A stretch of DNA of 64,000 nucleotides from Glandiceps talaboti (taxonomy: Eukaryota > Hemichordata > Enteropneusta > Spengelidae): assembly GCF_964340395.1 (NCBI RefSeq), contig NC_135562.1, positions 21,557,892-21,621,891 on the forward strand. Direction: 5' to 3'. This document shows positions 1 to 12,123 of this stretch, piece by piece; the first letter of the stretch is position 1, and the number at the start of each line of letters is the position of its first letter. A program made the translations under genes and the position numbers. The notes under the pieces were generated by a model. The model ran no database searches, had not been told where the DNA came from, and worked only from the letters and a program-made list of their open reading frames with translations.

Positions 1-487
1 GAAATGCCCCTACTCTACCATTTCATACAACACAAAGATATCCTTGAAAGAGGCTGTGCATTAGAGTTTAAACAGCGTGAATGTGGTTTAATCATTGTCA
101 AAAGTATAATTTGTTGTTCATTTTTTGTTTTTGTTACATTTCAAATCAATGTGGCATTTATAGCAGCAGAACCTGCCAAAAATAAATTTGAAGCTGAAAC
201 AAAATGAATTTTGTCTTCTTGTGATTTAGTGGTGTGATATTGTAAATGATGTTATATGCATATTATCATTATTCATGATTCTAACAATCAATTGATAATA
301 GCAAGATTTAGCCAGATAACAGGACTGGTTAAAATGTAAAGGAATTCATCTACATTAGACAGATGAGACCCATTAACAGGAACCAAGGTTACTATAAATT
401 TACAGACGTTGTTCCACCAGTTTCAGAGATAACAAGTTAACGCTGAATAATTCAAGTGGCACAAACTCAGTTTAGAAATCTACTTGC
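1..487. other. No gene seen; AT-rich flank
   Basis: Only a short open frame of 67 codons without recognisable content lies here. I see no repeat, exon or RNA gene. It precedes the dispersed repeat at 488. Confidence 0.5.
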
Positions 488-747
488 TCAAATGAAAATA
501 ATTGTATAAAATAAGAATAATGTGAATTTATAATGCACATTTTCTCCCGAGAGCTCAAGGCGCTTACAATTATTACCCCTGGCATGGATCAATGACAGTG
601 TAACTAACAGTCCTTTATGCTTCCTCAACACCCTTGGGAACATACAAACCATTGCGGCCTCTATGACCACAGGATTAAAGCATTCACATTGCAACCTCTA
701 TCCTACCAGGTCCCCAATTATACAGCTGGGTTGACTAGGGTACACAT
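488..747. repeat. Dispersed repeat, copy 1
   Basis: This stretch matches 26465-26720 by eye with moderate divergence. Shared blocks include TTATAATGCAC, GAGCTCAAGGC or its variant, ACAATTATTACCCC, a CTTCCTCAAC block, and CAACCTCTATC followed by ACCAGGTCCCCAATTATA and GCTGGGTTGACT. No coding potential is apparent, so it is probably a non-autonomous interspersed element. Its 3' part is the founder of the 77-bp array that starts at 671. The family name is unknown to me. Confidence 0.7.
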
Positions 748-1684
748 AGGATTAAATCATTCACATTGCAACCTCTATCCTACCAGGTCCCCAATCATAC
801 AGCTTGGTTGACTAGGGTACACATAGGATTAAAACATTCACATTGACACTTAAATCCTACCAGGTCCCCAATTATACAGCTGGGTTGACTAGGGTACACA
901 TAGGATTAAATCATTCACATTGCAACCTCTATCCTACCAGGTCTCCAATTATACAACTGGGTTGATTAGGGTACACATAGGATTAAATCATTCACATTGC
1001 AATCTCTATCCTACCAGGTCCCCAATTATACAGCTGGGTTGATTAGGGTACACATAGGATTAAAACATTCACATTGCAACCACTATCCTACCAGGTCCCC
1101 AATTATACAACTGGATTGATTAGGGTACACATAGGATTAAATCATTCACATTGCAATCTCTATCCTACCAGGTCCCCAATTATACAGCTGGGTTGATTAG
1201 GGTACACATAGGATTAAAACATTCACATTGCAACCACTATCCTACCAGGTCCCCAATTATACAACTGGGTTGATTAGGGTACACATAGGATTAAATCATT
1301 CACATTGCAATCTCTATCCTACCAGGTCCCCAATTATACAGCTGGGTTGACTAGGGTACACATAGGATTAAAACATTCACATTGCAACCACTATCCTACC
1401 AGGTCCCCTATTATACAACTGGGTTGACTAGGGTACACATAGGATTAAAGCATTCACATTGCAACCACTATCCTACCAGGTCCCCGATTATACAGCTGGG
1501 TTGATTAGGGTACACATAGAATTAAAGCATTCACATCGACACCTAAATCCTACCAGGTCCCCAATTATACAGCTGGGTTGACTAGGGTACACATAGGATT
1601 AAATCTTTCACATTGCAACCACTATCCTACCAGGTCCCCAATTATACAGCTGGGTTGACTTGGGTACGCATAGGATTAAAACAT
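671..1684. repeat. 77-bp tandem array, 13 units
   Basis: The block AGGATT followed by a cattcacattg motif starts at 671 and recurs every 77 bases (748, 818 or 825 by reference point, up to 1672). The distance 671-1672 is 1001 bases, exactly 13 x 77, so no indels have accumulated although single-base variants are common. Each unit includes CTACCAGGTCCCCAATTATA and GCTGGGTTGACTAGGG. The unit is an amplified internal piece of the dispersed repeat at 488. The array ends by running directly into 30-bp minisatellite units near 1684. Confidence 0.9.
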
Positions 1685-2110
1685 GCTGGGTTGATATCAT
1701 GGTCTATGTATTGTACTGGGTTGATACCATATGGTCTATGTATTGTTCTGAATTGATATCATGGTCTATGCATTGTCCTGGGTTGATATCATGGTCTATG
1801 GATGGTGGTGAGGGGCGCGACTCTGTCAGACGACCCTTGGCTCACAGGCTCCCAATATTGTATGTAATTTCTGTCATTTGATGTTGGGTACGCATAGGAT
1901 TAAAACATGCTGGGTTGATATCATGGTCTATGTATTGTACTGGGTTGATACCATATGGTCTATGTATTGTTCTGAATTGATATCATGGTCTATGCATTGT
2001 CCTGGGTTGATATCATGGTCTATGGATGGTGGTGAGGGGCGCGACTCTGTCAGACGACCCTTGGCTCACAGGCTCCCAATATTGTATGTAATTTCTGTCA
2101 TTTGATGTTG
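1660..2110. repeat. 224-bp tandem duplication across an array/LINE junction
   Basis: Bases 1660-1883 and 1884-2107 are identical by eye at an offset of 224, with three further matching bases to 2110. Each copy contains the last bases of the 77-bp array, about four units of the 30-bp minisatellite, and the first roughly 80 bases of the LINE 5' untranslated region (from the GGTGGTGAGGGGCGCG motif). The upstream copy therefore carries an orphan LINE 5' end at about 1804-1883. Identity implies a recent event, later than the LINE insertion. Confidence 0.9.
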
Positions 2111-5100
2111 AACTATACCTCCAGACTTTGCAAGGATGCATACAAGGATGTACGGAAAGTGCTTAGTGTTTCTTGCGATCCTCTGCATCATCGTTGACTC
2201 CGTAGGAACCATTTTGGTGACTTTGGATGACTCTCAAAATGGCACTCCCGCCATCTTACATACCTACACCCGTGAGTACCTGCTCAGTCTCCGACACACT
2301 GACACACCTGCTCCAAATATCAGTATTGATCATGAGAGGACAGACTTCAAAGAGAAGACAAGTAAGTACCAAAAGAAGAGAGGATCAAGGGGAGGTATAC
2401 GAAATAGATTGAGGAAGAGGGGCTGTAGATTTCCATTGCCAGCTATAACTTTATCAAATGTTCGCTCACTCCATAGCAAGATGGACGAACTTTCTGCACT
2501 AATTATATAAATACAATATGATTGTGACTTCCGTCGGTGCAGTTTATTCTGTTTCACAGAGACTTGGCTGACGAAAGAAATGCCAGACATAAACTTGGAA
2601 GGATATACAACTATACGCTTCGACCGTGACACACAGAAAACACAGAAACGGATTGGTGGCGGTTTATGTATGCTAGTAAACAAAAACTGGGCTACAAACT
2701 TTACTATCAGGGAAACTATAAGCTCAAAACAGTTTGAAATTCTTACAGTATCATTCAGACCATTTTACCTTCCACGCGAATACGGACAGGTGACAGTAAT
2801 TTTAGCATATGTACCTGGACCTGATAACACATTGGCAGCTGGACGCATAGCTGAAAGCTACAACAAAGCACTGAGCCGGTCAGTGGACCAACCTGTGTTC
2901 GTGTTAGGAGATTTTAACACCTGCGATATTACCAAACAGCTACCTAACCTGCACCAGTATGTGTCGTGTCCAACCCGCTTGAACAAGACATTAGACATGT
3001 GTTATGGCAATATACCAAGTGCATTTACTACTAGATGTCGCCCTCCTCTGGGCAGGTCTGATCACAATGTAGTTCATTTACTTCCAACATATCGCCAGAA
3101 ACTAAAGAGGGAAGGTCCACGAATGCATCAAACTCGTCTGTGGACTTCTGATACCATCGATGAATTGCAATGTTGTTTTGAAGCAACTGATTGGGATGTG
3201 TTTTTCGATAGTTGTGGATCCGACCCGGACAGTTTAACCGATTGTGTAACATCCTACATGAACTTCTGTGAGGACTCGATCATTCCGACCAAAACCGTGC
3301 GAATTTATTCAAATAATAAACCCTGGATCAACAAGGACTTGAAACAATGTTTGAATGATAAAAAGATCGCATTTTTGCAGGGGGATATACAGAGAGTTAG
3401 ACAACTTGAAAAAGAATTTAAGAGTAAGGTTAAAACCGCAAAAGTTGAGTACAAAAGTAAGGTGGAGGAGAGGTTTAGAGGTGGTAATGCTCGGGAAGCA
3501 TGGAGTGGGTTAAATGTTATGATGGGAAGAAAACAGAAACAACAAAGCGTACAGTGTAATGATCCTACTTCTTTTGCCAACGAACTAAACACATTCTATG
3601 CCCGTTTTGATGTCAGAGACTTTAAAGCGGAATGCAATGAGTTATGTCAAAATCTTGAAACAACTATACCAGTCCTTGTCGAAACAGATAATGTTGTCAG
3701 AGTTCTTTCCAGAGTCAATCCCCATAAGGCCGCAGGACCTGATGGTCTGAAAGGTAGAATTTTAAAAGAATGTGCGAGTCAGTTAGGACCCTTGTTCACT
3801 CGTCTTTTCCAACTGTTTTTAGATATACATTTTATTCCCCGCGTTTGGAAATTATCGACCATTATACCTGTTCCTAAAAAACCAGGTGCAAAGATAATGA
3901 ACGATTTTAGACCAATAGCCCTGACTTCAATCCTTTGTAAATGCATGGAGAGAATTGTTTGTAACAAGCTTACCGCGTCTGTCGCCGATCATATGGATCC
4001 ATTACAATTTGCATATAAGGCCAAAAGGGGGGTGGAAGATGCAACCTTGACACTTTTTGACTTAGTTTCACGCCATTTAGATTGTTCTGGCACTTCTGTC
4101 CGGGTTCTCTTTATGGATTTCTCTTCTGCATTTAATACAATCCAGCCACATATACTATTGAAACGTTTACTTGATTTGCACACCAACTCGGCATTAATAC
4201 TCTGGATTAAAGCGTTCCTAAGCGATCGGCCTCAGCGCGTTAGTGTGCAAGGGCATTTCTCCAACGAATTAGTGCTAAATACGGGTGCTCCTCAGGGATG
4301 TGTCTTGTCCCCTGTCCTTTTCTCTGTGTACACAAACGAACTTATGTGTAACAATGTTATTCTTACTTTAATCAAATTTGCAGATGACATGGCGCTGGTC
4401 GCCCGCTTAAAAGATGAATTTTCACTTGGTCAGTATTTTCTATACGTGAATACCCTAAAATCCTGGTTTGACAAGAGTTATCTTGAACTCAATGTTAGGA
4501 AAACGAAAGAGATGTGCATGGTTGGGGGACGGAAACAAGACACATCACTATGTCGATCTCTCACCATAAACGGGGAAGAAGTGGAGAAAGTACATATTTT
4601 TACATATCTTGGTACCATCCTAGCTTCCAACCTAAGTTTTACAGATAATGTAGATCATATTTTTAAGAAAGCACAGCAGCGCCTTTATCTGCTTCGTAAG
4701 CTCAATAGTTTTAACGTAAGTAAGGATATATTAGCATCAGTGTATCGCTCACTAATCGAAAGTGTATTGACATTTAATATTGTATCCTGGTATGGAAATC
4801 TCACAGTTAAAGACAGAACAAAGTTGTCGCGAGTCGTCAATCAGGCGGGAAGGATTATTGGTTCAAAGCAGAATTATCCGAACTCTACCACCAGTCACTG
4901 AAACGAAAAGCTGTTCAAATTTTCAAGGATCAAAAACACCCACTACATAACCAGTTCCAAACTTTACCGTCAGGTCGGCGACTCAAAGTTCCCCTCGCAA
5001 GGAAAAATTGCTACAAAAAGTCTTTTATCCCATCTGCTATTTCTATTTTAAACTGTGGATTCACTGATTTGTAATAACTGTGTTTGGATTTTAGTACTGT

Positions 5101-5273
5101 ATATATTTCCATAGACCTACATAGTATTGTTGTACATTTGTCTGTCTGGTTGTATGTTGCCTGTGATAGCGTTTTTATTCGTATTGGGATTTCTGAAATG
5201 CCAGAAGGAAATTTTCCATTATATGTTTTTAATTTAATGGACAATAAAGTTTTTGAATTGAATTGAATTGAAT
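2028..5273 (+). mobile_element. Near full-length non-LTR retrotransposon (CR1/L2/Rex-like)
   Basis: A 3.2-kb LINE with a short 5' leader, one long open frame (endonuclease plus reverse transcriptase), an AATAAA at 5243-5248, and a 3' tail of about four ATTGA repeats. It is flanked by TGGAT (2023-2027 and 5274-5278), a candidate 5-bp target duplication. The same 30-bp minisatellite lies on both sides, so the element landed inside that array. Motifs of the frame and the short-repeat tail instead of poly(A) fit the Jockey-superfamily CR1/L2/Rex groups. The exact clade needs a phylogeny. The 5' boundary is inferred from where the minisatellite stops. Confidence 0.88.
2136..5074 (+). pseudogene. 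LINE endonuclease-reverse transcriptase ORF, one stop and one frameshift
   Basis: The frame begins at ATG 2136 with a hydrophobic start, then a basic stretch (KKRGSRGGIRNRLRKRG), and enters an APE-type endonuclease (SNVRSLHSKMDEL). TAA at 2508-2510 interrupts it. The same frame resumes at once with FTETWL (catalytic Glu) and runs from 2511 to 4901. Numbering from ATG 2580, LGDFN lies near residue 110 and SDHNVV near 162 (endonuclease Asp/Asn and Asp/His). The reverse transcriptase has its first catalytic Asp at 513 (FMDFSSAF), then GAPQGCVLSP, and the paired Asp at 602-603 (FADDMALV). The frame breaks near 4873. The family-typical C-terminus (ELYHQSLKRKAV to FIPSAISIL) continues one frame over to TAA at 5072-5074, so a single base appears lost. 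Catalytic residues are intact but the product is interrupted twice. Confidence 0.9.
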
Positions 5274-5274
5274 T

Positions 5275-8200
5275 GGATTGTACTGGGTTGATATAATGGT
5301 CTATGTATTGTACTGGGTTGATATAATGGTCTATGTATTGTATTGGGTTGATATAATGGTCTATGTATTGTATTGGGTTGATATAATGGTCTATGTATTG
5401 TACTGGGTTGATATAATGGTCTATGTATTGTACTGGGTTGATATAATGGTCTATGTATTGTATTGGGTTGATATAATGGTCTATGTATTGTGCTGGGTTG
5501 ATATAATGGTCTATGTATTGTATTGGGTTGATATAATGGTCTATGTATTGTGCTGGGTTGATATAATGGTCTATGTATTGTACTGGGTTGATATCATGGT
5601 CTATGTATTGTACTGGGTTGATATCATGGTCTATGGATTGTACTGGGTTGATATCATGGTCTATGTATTGTGCTGAATTGATATCATGATCTATGCATTG
5701 TACTGGGTTGATATGGTCTATGCATTGTACTAGGTTGATACCATGGTCTATGTATTGTGCTAGGTTGATATCATGGTCTATGTATTGTGCTGGGTTGATA
5801 TAATGGTCTATGTATTGTACTGGGTTGATATCATGGTCTATGTATTGTACTGGGTTGATATCATGATCTATGCATTGTATTGGGTTGATATGGTCTATGC
5901 ATTGTACTAGGTTGATACCATGGTCTATGTATTGTGCTAGGTTGATATCATGGTCTATGTATTGTATTGGGTTGATATCATGGTCTATGTATTGTGCTGG
6001 GTTGATATCATGGGCTATGTATTGTGCTGAATTGATATCATGGTCTATGCATTGTACTGGGTTGATATCATGGTCTATGTATTATACTGGGTTGATATGG
6101 TCTATGCATTGTACTAGGTTAATATCATGGGCTATGTATTGTGCTGAATTGATATCATGGTCTATGCATTGTACTGGGTTGATATCATGGTCTACGTATT
6201 GTACTGGGTTGATATGGTCTATGCATTGTACTAGGTTGATACCATGGTCTATGTATTGTGCTAGGTTGATATCATGGTCTATGTATTGTATTGGGTTGAT
6301 ATCATGGTCTATGTATTGTACTGGGTTGATATCATGGTCTATGTATTGTGCTGGGTTGATATCATGGTCTATGTATTGTACTGGGTTGATATCATGATCT
6401 ATGCATTGTACTGGGTTGATATGGTCTATGCATTGTACTAGGTTGATACCATGGTCTATGTATTGTGCTAGGTTGATATCATGGTCTATGTATTGTATTG
6501 GGTTGATATCATGGTCTATGTATTGTGCTGGGTTGATATCATGGGCTATGTATTGTGCTGAATTGATATCATGGTCTATGCATTGTACTGGGTTGATATC
6601 ATGGTCTATGTATTGTACTGGGTTGATATGGTCTATGCATTGTACTAGGTTGATACCACGGTCTATGTATTGTGCTAGGTTGATATCATGGTCTATGTAT
6701 TGTATTGGGTTGATATCATGGTCTATGTATTGTGCTGGGTTGATATCATGGGCTATGTATTGTGCTGGGTTGATATCATGGTCTATGTATTGTGCTGGGT
6801 TGATATCATGGTCTATGTATTGTGCTAGGTTGATATCATGGTCTATGTATTGTATTGGGTTGATATCATGGTCTATGTATTGTATTGGGTTGATATCATG
6901 GTCTATGTATTGTGCTGGGTTGATATCATGGGCTATGTATTGTGCTAGGTTGATATCATGGTCTATGTATTGTGCTGGGTTGATATCATGGTCTATGTAT
7001 TGTATTGGGTTGATATCATGGTCTATGTATTGTGCTGGGTTGATATCATGGTCTATGTATTGTATTGGGTTGATATCATGGTCTATGTATTGTGCTGGGT
7101 TGATATCATGGTCTATGTATTGTACTGGGTTGATATCATGGTCTATGTATTGTACTGGGTTGATATGGTCTATGCATTGTACTAGGTTGATACCATGGTC
7201 TATGTATTGTGCTAGGTTGATATCATGGTCTATGTATTGTGCTAGGTTGATATCATGGTCTATGTATTGTACTGGGTTGATATCATGGTCTATGTATTGT
7301 GCTGGGTTGATATCATGGTCTATGTATTGTACTGGGTTGATATCATGATCTATGCATTGCACTGGGTTGATATGGTCTATGCATTGTACTAGGTTGATAC
7401 CATGATCTATGTTTTGTGCTAGGTTGATATCATGGTCTATGTATTGTATTGGGTTGATATCATGGTCTATGTATTGTGCTGGGTAGATATCATGGTCTAT
7501 GTATTGTGCTGGGTTGATATCATGGTCTATGTATTGTGCTGGGTTGATATCATGGTCTATGTATTGTGCTAGGTTGATATCATGGTCTATGTATTGTATT
7601 GGGTTGATATCATGGTCTATGTATTGTGCTGGGTTGATATCATGGTCTATGTATTGTGCTGGGTTGATATCATGGTCTATGTATTGTGCTGGGTTGATAT
7701 CATGGTCTATGTATTGTGCTGGGTTGATACCATGGTCTATGTATTGTGCTAGGTTGATATCATGGTCTATGTATTGTGCTAGGTTGATATCATGGTCTAT
7801 GTATTGTGCTGGGTTGATATCATGGTCTATGTATTGTATTGGGTTGATATCATGGTCTATGCATTGTGCTGGATTGATATCATGGTCTATGTATTGTGCT
7901 GGGTTGATATCATGGTCTATGTATTGTGCTAGGTTGATATCATGGTCTATGTATTGTGCTGGGTTGATATCATGGTCTTTGTATTGTATTGGGTTGATAT
8001 CATGGTCTATGTATTGTGCTGGGTTGATATCATGGTCTATGTATTGTATTGGGTTGATATCATGGTCTATGTATTGTGCTGGGTTGATATCATGGTCTAG
8101 ACTATGTATTGTATTGGGTTGATATCATGGTCTATGTATTGTGCTGGGTTGATATCATGGTCTATGTATTGTACTGGGTTGATATCATGGTCTATGTATT

Positions 8201-8422
8201 GTGCTAGGTTGATATCATGGTCTATGTATTGTGCTGGGTTGATATCATGGTCTATGTATTGTACTGGGTTGATATCATGGTCTATGTATTGTACTGGGTT
8301 GATATCATGGTCTATGTATTGTACTAGGTTGATATCATGGTCTATGTATTATACTGATATCATGGTCTATGTATTGTGCTGGGTTGATATCATGGTCTAT
8401 GTATTGTACTGGGTTGATATCT
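5275..8422. repeat. 30-bp minisatellite, about 105 units
   Basis: The unit reads TGTATTGTACTGGGTTGATA followed by TCATGGTCTA. Successive 60-base lines carry two units in phase. Variants include TGCTGG, TGCTAGG, TATTGGG and a 27-bp form lacking TCA. The 27-bp form recurs at 6211, 6418 and 6625, and at 7162 and 7369, that is every 207 bases (six 30-mers plus one 27-mer), a higher-order repeat. The first ten or so units carry ATAATGG where later ones have ATCATGG. Both strands are open over long distances only because 30 is a multiple of three. The same family resumes upstream of the LINE at about 1685-1800. Confidence 0.95.
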
Positions 8423-11400
8423 TCTGTTCTGTTCACATATGAGAAAGAAAGTCTGTGGTGGAGGGTCTATGCCTTTACCCTAGTGTGAAAAATGCCATAA
8501 ATATTCATTGTTCAACAGTGAATACATTATTTCTGCTGACTCCCATGAAGCAACAGCTCATATAGCAACGATTCCATATAAAGGCACAAGATCAAGTAGA
8601 TGTTTTTTTCTGACATCACAGGCAATTGTAGGTGATGTATAATCATGAAATGGTTCCCCAGATCCTATAAATTATGCGCCATACTGATGAAAATGATTCC
8701 AACATGGCTGGGTACATGGATGTGAACAACTTTCTACACATGTACTACAGAACATGCTAAATAACCCTGGACATGAGGTAAACAAGTTTGGGTTGCAGTT
8801 ACTTTATTTGTACATCATGGTATGAATTACATAGACACATTCTCTATGATGTAAATACTATATTTTACCTATATACATTCATTATCAACCAATGTCACAA
8901 TGAAATCAGTCTGTAATACCCTCTGTAAAAGTAAATCTTTCAAAATTGATGACTGTAGAATATTTCAAATGAACTCAGAAAAGTTTGTGAATTAGTAAAC
9001 CTGAATTGATAGTTTACATGAAAACCCCAATGTCTAGCTTTCTGCTTCTTTCTTTCATTTTTACTCCTTGAAAACTCACCACATTTTTAAAGGAAATATT
9101 TTATTCCTTTTGATTGGCTAAATAACTGATAGAAGTATGTGTATACACTGACTTGATGTCCATATGTAAACAGTAAAGATTCAGATATGGATAGTTATTT
9201 GTTTTCAACAAAATTGTGAATTTGTTAGGATGTTGATATGGTTTGATCATACATACATGTACTTTAGCCAATAAACTACATATATATATAAACAAAACTT
9301 ACAATAGAATATCAGGCCAGTTATAGGTACGTACTGAGGCTAGAATGAATCATTTGTTTATGGCTGCACTAGGTACAACTGGACCCTGTTTTATTAGATA
9401 CAATCAGTTATTCATAATACAAACTGAACAGTATTGAATGATCTGTGGATAAAGGTCCATATCTTGTGTGTGTAGCTGCATACATAATATGGTACAATAA
9501 GCCAATCAAATTGAATAGGCCACACCAAACTGCAAACAGGAAATTGAGAATACTGCACCCTCTCTCAAATTGGGGTATCATCCCCTAATAGTGCCGTTTC
9601 TTAAGAGCTTTGTCTCTTGGTATTCTGTAGAAGTGTAAATCAGGGATGTTTTCATATTGTTCAGACATCGAGGAAAGCAGCAGTGTTCTATGATTAACTG
9701 AGTAACCTACACCATGTATACCCCCAAGGTACACAGACAGGAAGTAGAGCGCCACCATGGCAAATTTTGGAAAGGCCTATTGTAGGCCTGCACTCTAAAT
9801 GAGCACCAGATGAAGATTACAACCTATACTGCTATGATGAAATCAACCTCTAATTAACATGTACAATGTCCAATTATTGGTATTTTAACAATTTTCAGTG
9901 AATATGTTGTTGTTTGTCTGATTGAAAAATCACTGCCAAAGTTGCATCTGGTGCTACTTTAACATTCAAATAATTATACCAGGAAGTAGTGTCGGTTAGC
10001 CAGACTCATCTTGTCACTTCAACTTGCCCCCAGAGAGTCCAGGGAATGCAGCATCAATGATTGTAAGATGGTGGCTATTAATGGACTCACAGAGTTTCTC
10101 GTTGGATTTAAATAATTCCTTTTTTCAATTTCATCAACTAATATATTTCACACACATTCTCCCAGCCTTGCTAACCCAATGTAGCATTCTCTTGCTAACC
10201 TAGTGTTGTATAGTGTATGACAAATAACAAATTCCTAACTAATTGACTGATCACCAATTAATTTAGCATTTCCATTCAATTCAACATTTCTTTAAAGCTT
10301 CAATGTGCTAATTGTAAGACTATCTAACAGAAAGAATTGAACACTAATAAATTGTGCTATGTAGTTTGTATTATGAATCCCAAAGATAGATTGATACATT
10401 GGTAGGTGTGCTTTCAATTCAAAACTCCTCACTTTGAATATTAACATGAAAACTATCTCCTCTCACACAAAATATGAAAGTTTTTGTATGTTACACAAAG
10501 CGTACTTCACTTTAGTCTTTTCATATAGTATGTCAAAATGATGGATGTAATGTTATCCTGAATGAAAGAAGTATATTTGACATTACTGAATATGTACTCT
10601 ATATCCCCCTGATTGATTGATTGATTGATTTCATTTGATACATTGTCTATGATACTGAACCACATAAAACAAACTTGATAATTATGCTGAGGACTTGATA
10701 ATTGTTACCTGAAATTTTTGACTCCATACTTCAGTGTTTGACCAACTATTCAGAACATGTGACCTTATGGAGACACACAAGCTTAATACATGTATAGGGG
10801 CTGACATATGATGAACCATATAAGGTCATAGGAGCCTGGAGGTTTGGATAACCCCCCCCCCCCCCCCCCCCCCCATAAGGTCATAGGTACCTGGAAGTTT
10901 AGATTAGCTCCTGTTCTCTATTCAATTATGATTTACAACTGAAGTGTGCAGTTAAAACTTTCAGGTAATAATTTTCCAGTTTGTGTTTGGAAAAAAAAAA
11001 GTTTGATTTGAAACAATGTCTACTAACATAGATAAATTGTTATTTTATTATTACAGTACTGTACAATATTTGACTATACACAATCCATGGACATTTTCCT
11101 ACAAACACCCATCTACCTTTGTCTATACATCGCTATCAAACACACTGTGTCTAAAAGTGTTAACTTGAGGTCATGATGGGAAGACAGTCTGCTGTTAAAA
11201 TGGGATATGTAATTGATCATACTTAGATATATTGGTACTAAAAATACCACAATTCAAATACAGCAATGTCTATAAGTCTTGCAAACATAGTGTTTTCCTA
11301 GCTGCAGAAGTCACAATTGGATTTCAACCTGCTGTTCTGTATAAATCAGATTACACAAATAAATATAAGCTATGGTTGTAAGGCTGACCCTATTTTCTTC

Positions 11401-12123
11401 TCTGTTTCTCATTACCCGACCCACCCAAATTTTCAGCTTCAATATCAAAATAAAAAATATTTTTATTTGTACCTGCCCTGAATATTTTCTGGAACAGTGC
11501 CCTCTCTGGCAAGAATAAACAAGTGTCTGGACTGTCAATCTTGTCTACTCAGTCATGCTGACAATAACGACACTTAATTAAAGCATTTTTTTTTTCATGA
11601 CAAAATTATTCAAACATGACAATTGTGTAGTGAGGCTGGGATAGGGCTTGTTACTAGGAACCCAATTAGAAGATTGCATTTAGGGTTGATGGCATTTACT
11701 AGACTGCATTTAGTGTTTAGTGTTATGGCATTTACAGGCTTGGGCCGATACAAATCATTGCCAACTGTAGACAGGCTTTGTATAGGTAAATATCATATAT
11801 ATCTCATCTTTGCCGAATTCACATTTACTATTTAACCTAAACTAAATTTCCACGGGTGACTGACTTAACACTTTGTACAGTGTGACTTTTGAAACATGCT
11901 TGAGGCAACAATTAAAGGCCCCTCCAAAAGTTGACATAATTGTTTTGAAGTACATAAATCTACATGCTATCATGACAACTTTAAGTTATGAAATATACAA
12001 CAAGACATTGCACACTTTGATGTACATGAAAATATAACTTTAAAATCATTCATTTCTAAATAGTCTCTGACTTAACAGCATACATGAAGACAAACATAAA
12101 TATCAAAATTACAAAGTTGTTTA
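8423..12123. other. Unique non-coding sequence, no gene recognised
   Basis: Short open frames here (for example minus strand 9101-9295 and 11311-11538) show no domain, no plausible splice context and biased low-complexity content. Simple sequence is limited to a TGAT run near 10613-10630 and the C-tract described separately. This is downstream of the transporter gene, so intergenic DNA or part of a distal 3' region is the likely status. Confidence 0.45.
10820..10905. repeat. C23 homopolymer between two copies of a 30-bp motif
   Basis: Twenty-three consecutive C residues lie at about 10852-10874. On either side is a near-duplicate starting ATAAGGTCATAGG, then CCTGGA and GTTTGGAT or its variant, so this looks like a 55-bp tandem duplication with the C-run between. 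The exact run length may be a sequencing estimate. Confidence 0.8.

Noticed and set aside
2136-2510. Independent secreted protein (hydrophobic N-terminus followed by a basic tail)
   Set aside because: The same frame continues after one stop into the LINE endonuclease motifs, and SNVRSLHSKMDEL is the usual endonuclease start. It is the LINE's own N-terminus.
6082-7362. Minus-strand open frame of 426 codons, and similar plus-strand frames at 5278-8442, with decapeptide repeats
   Set aside because: The 30-bp unit has no stop in several frames on both strands, so length alone is not evidence. There is no promoter, splice context or non-repeat domain.
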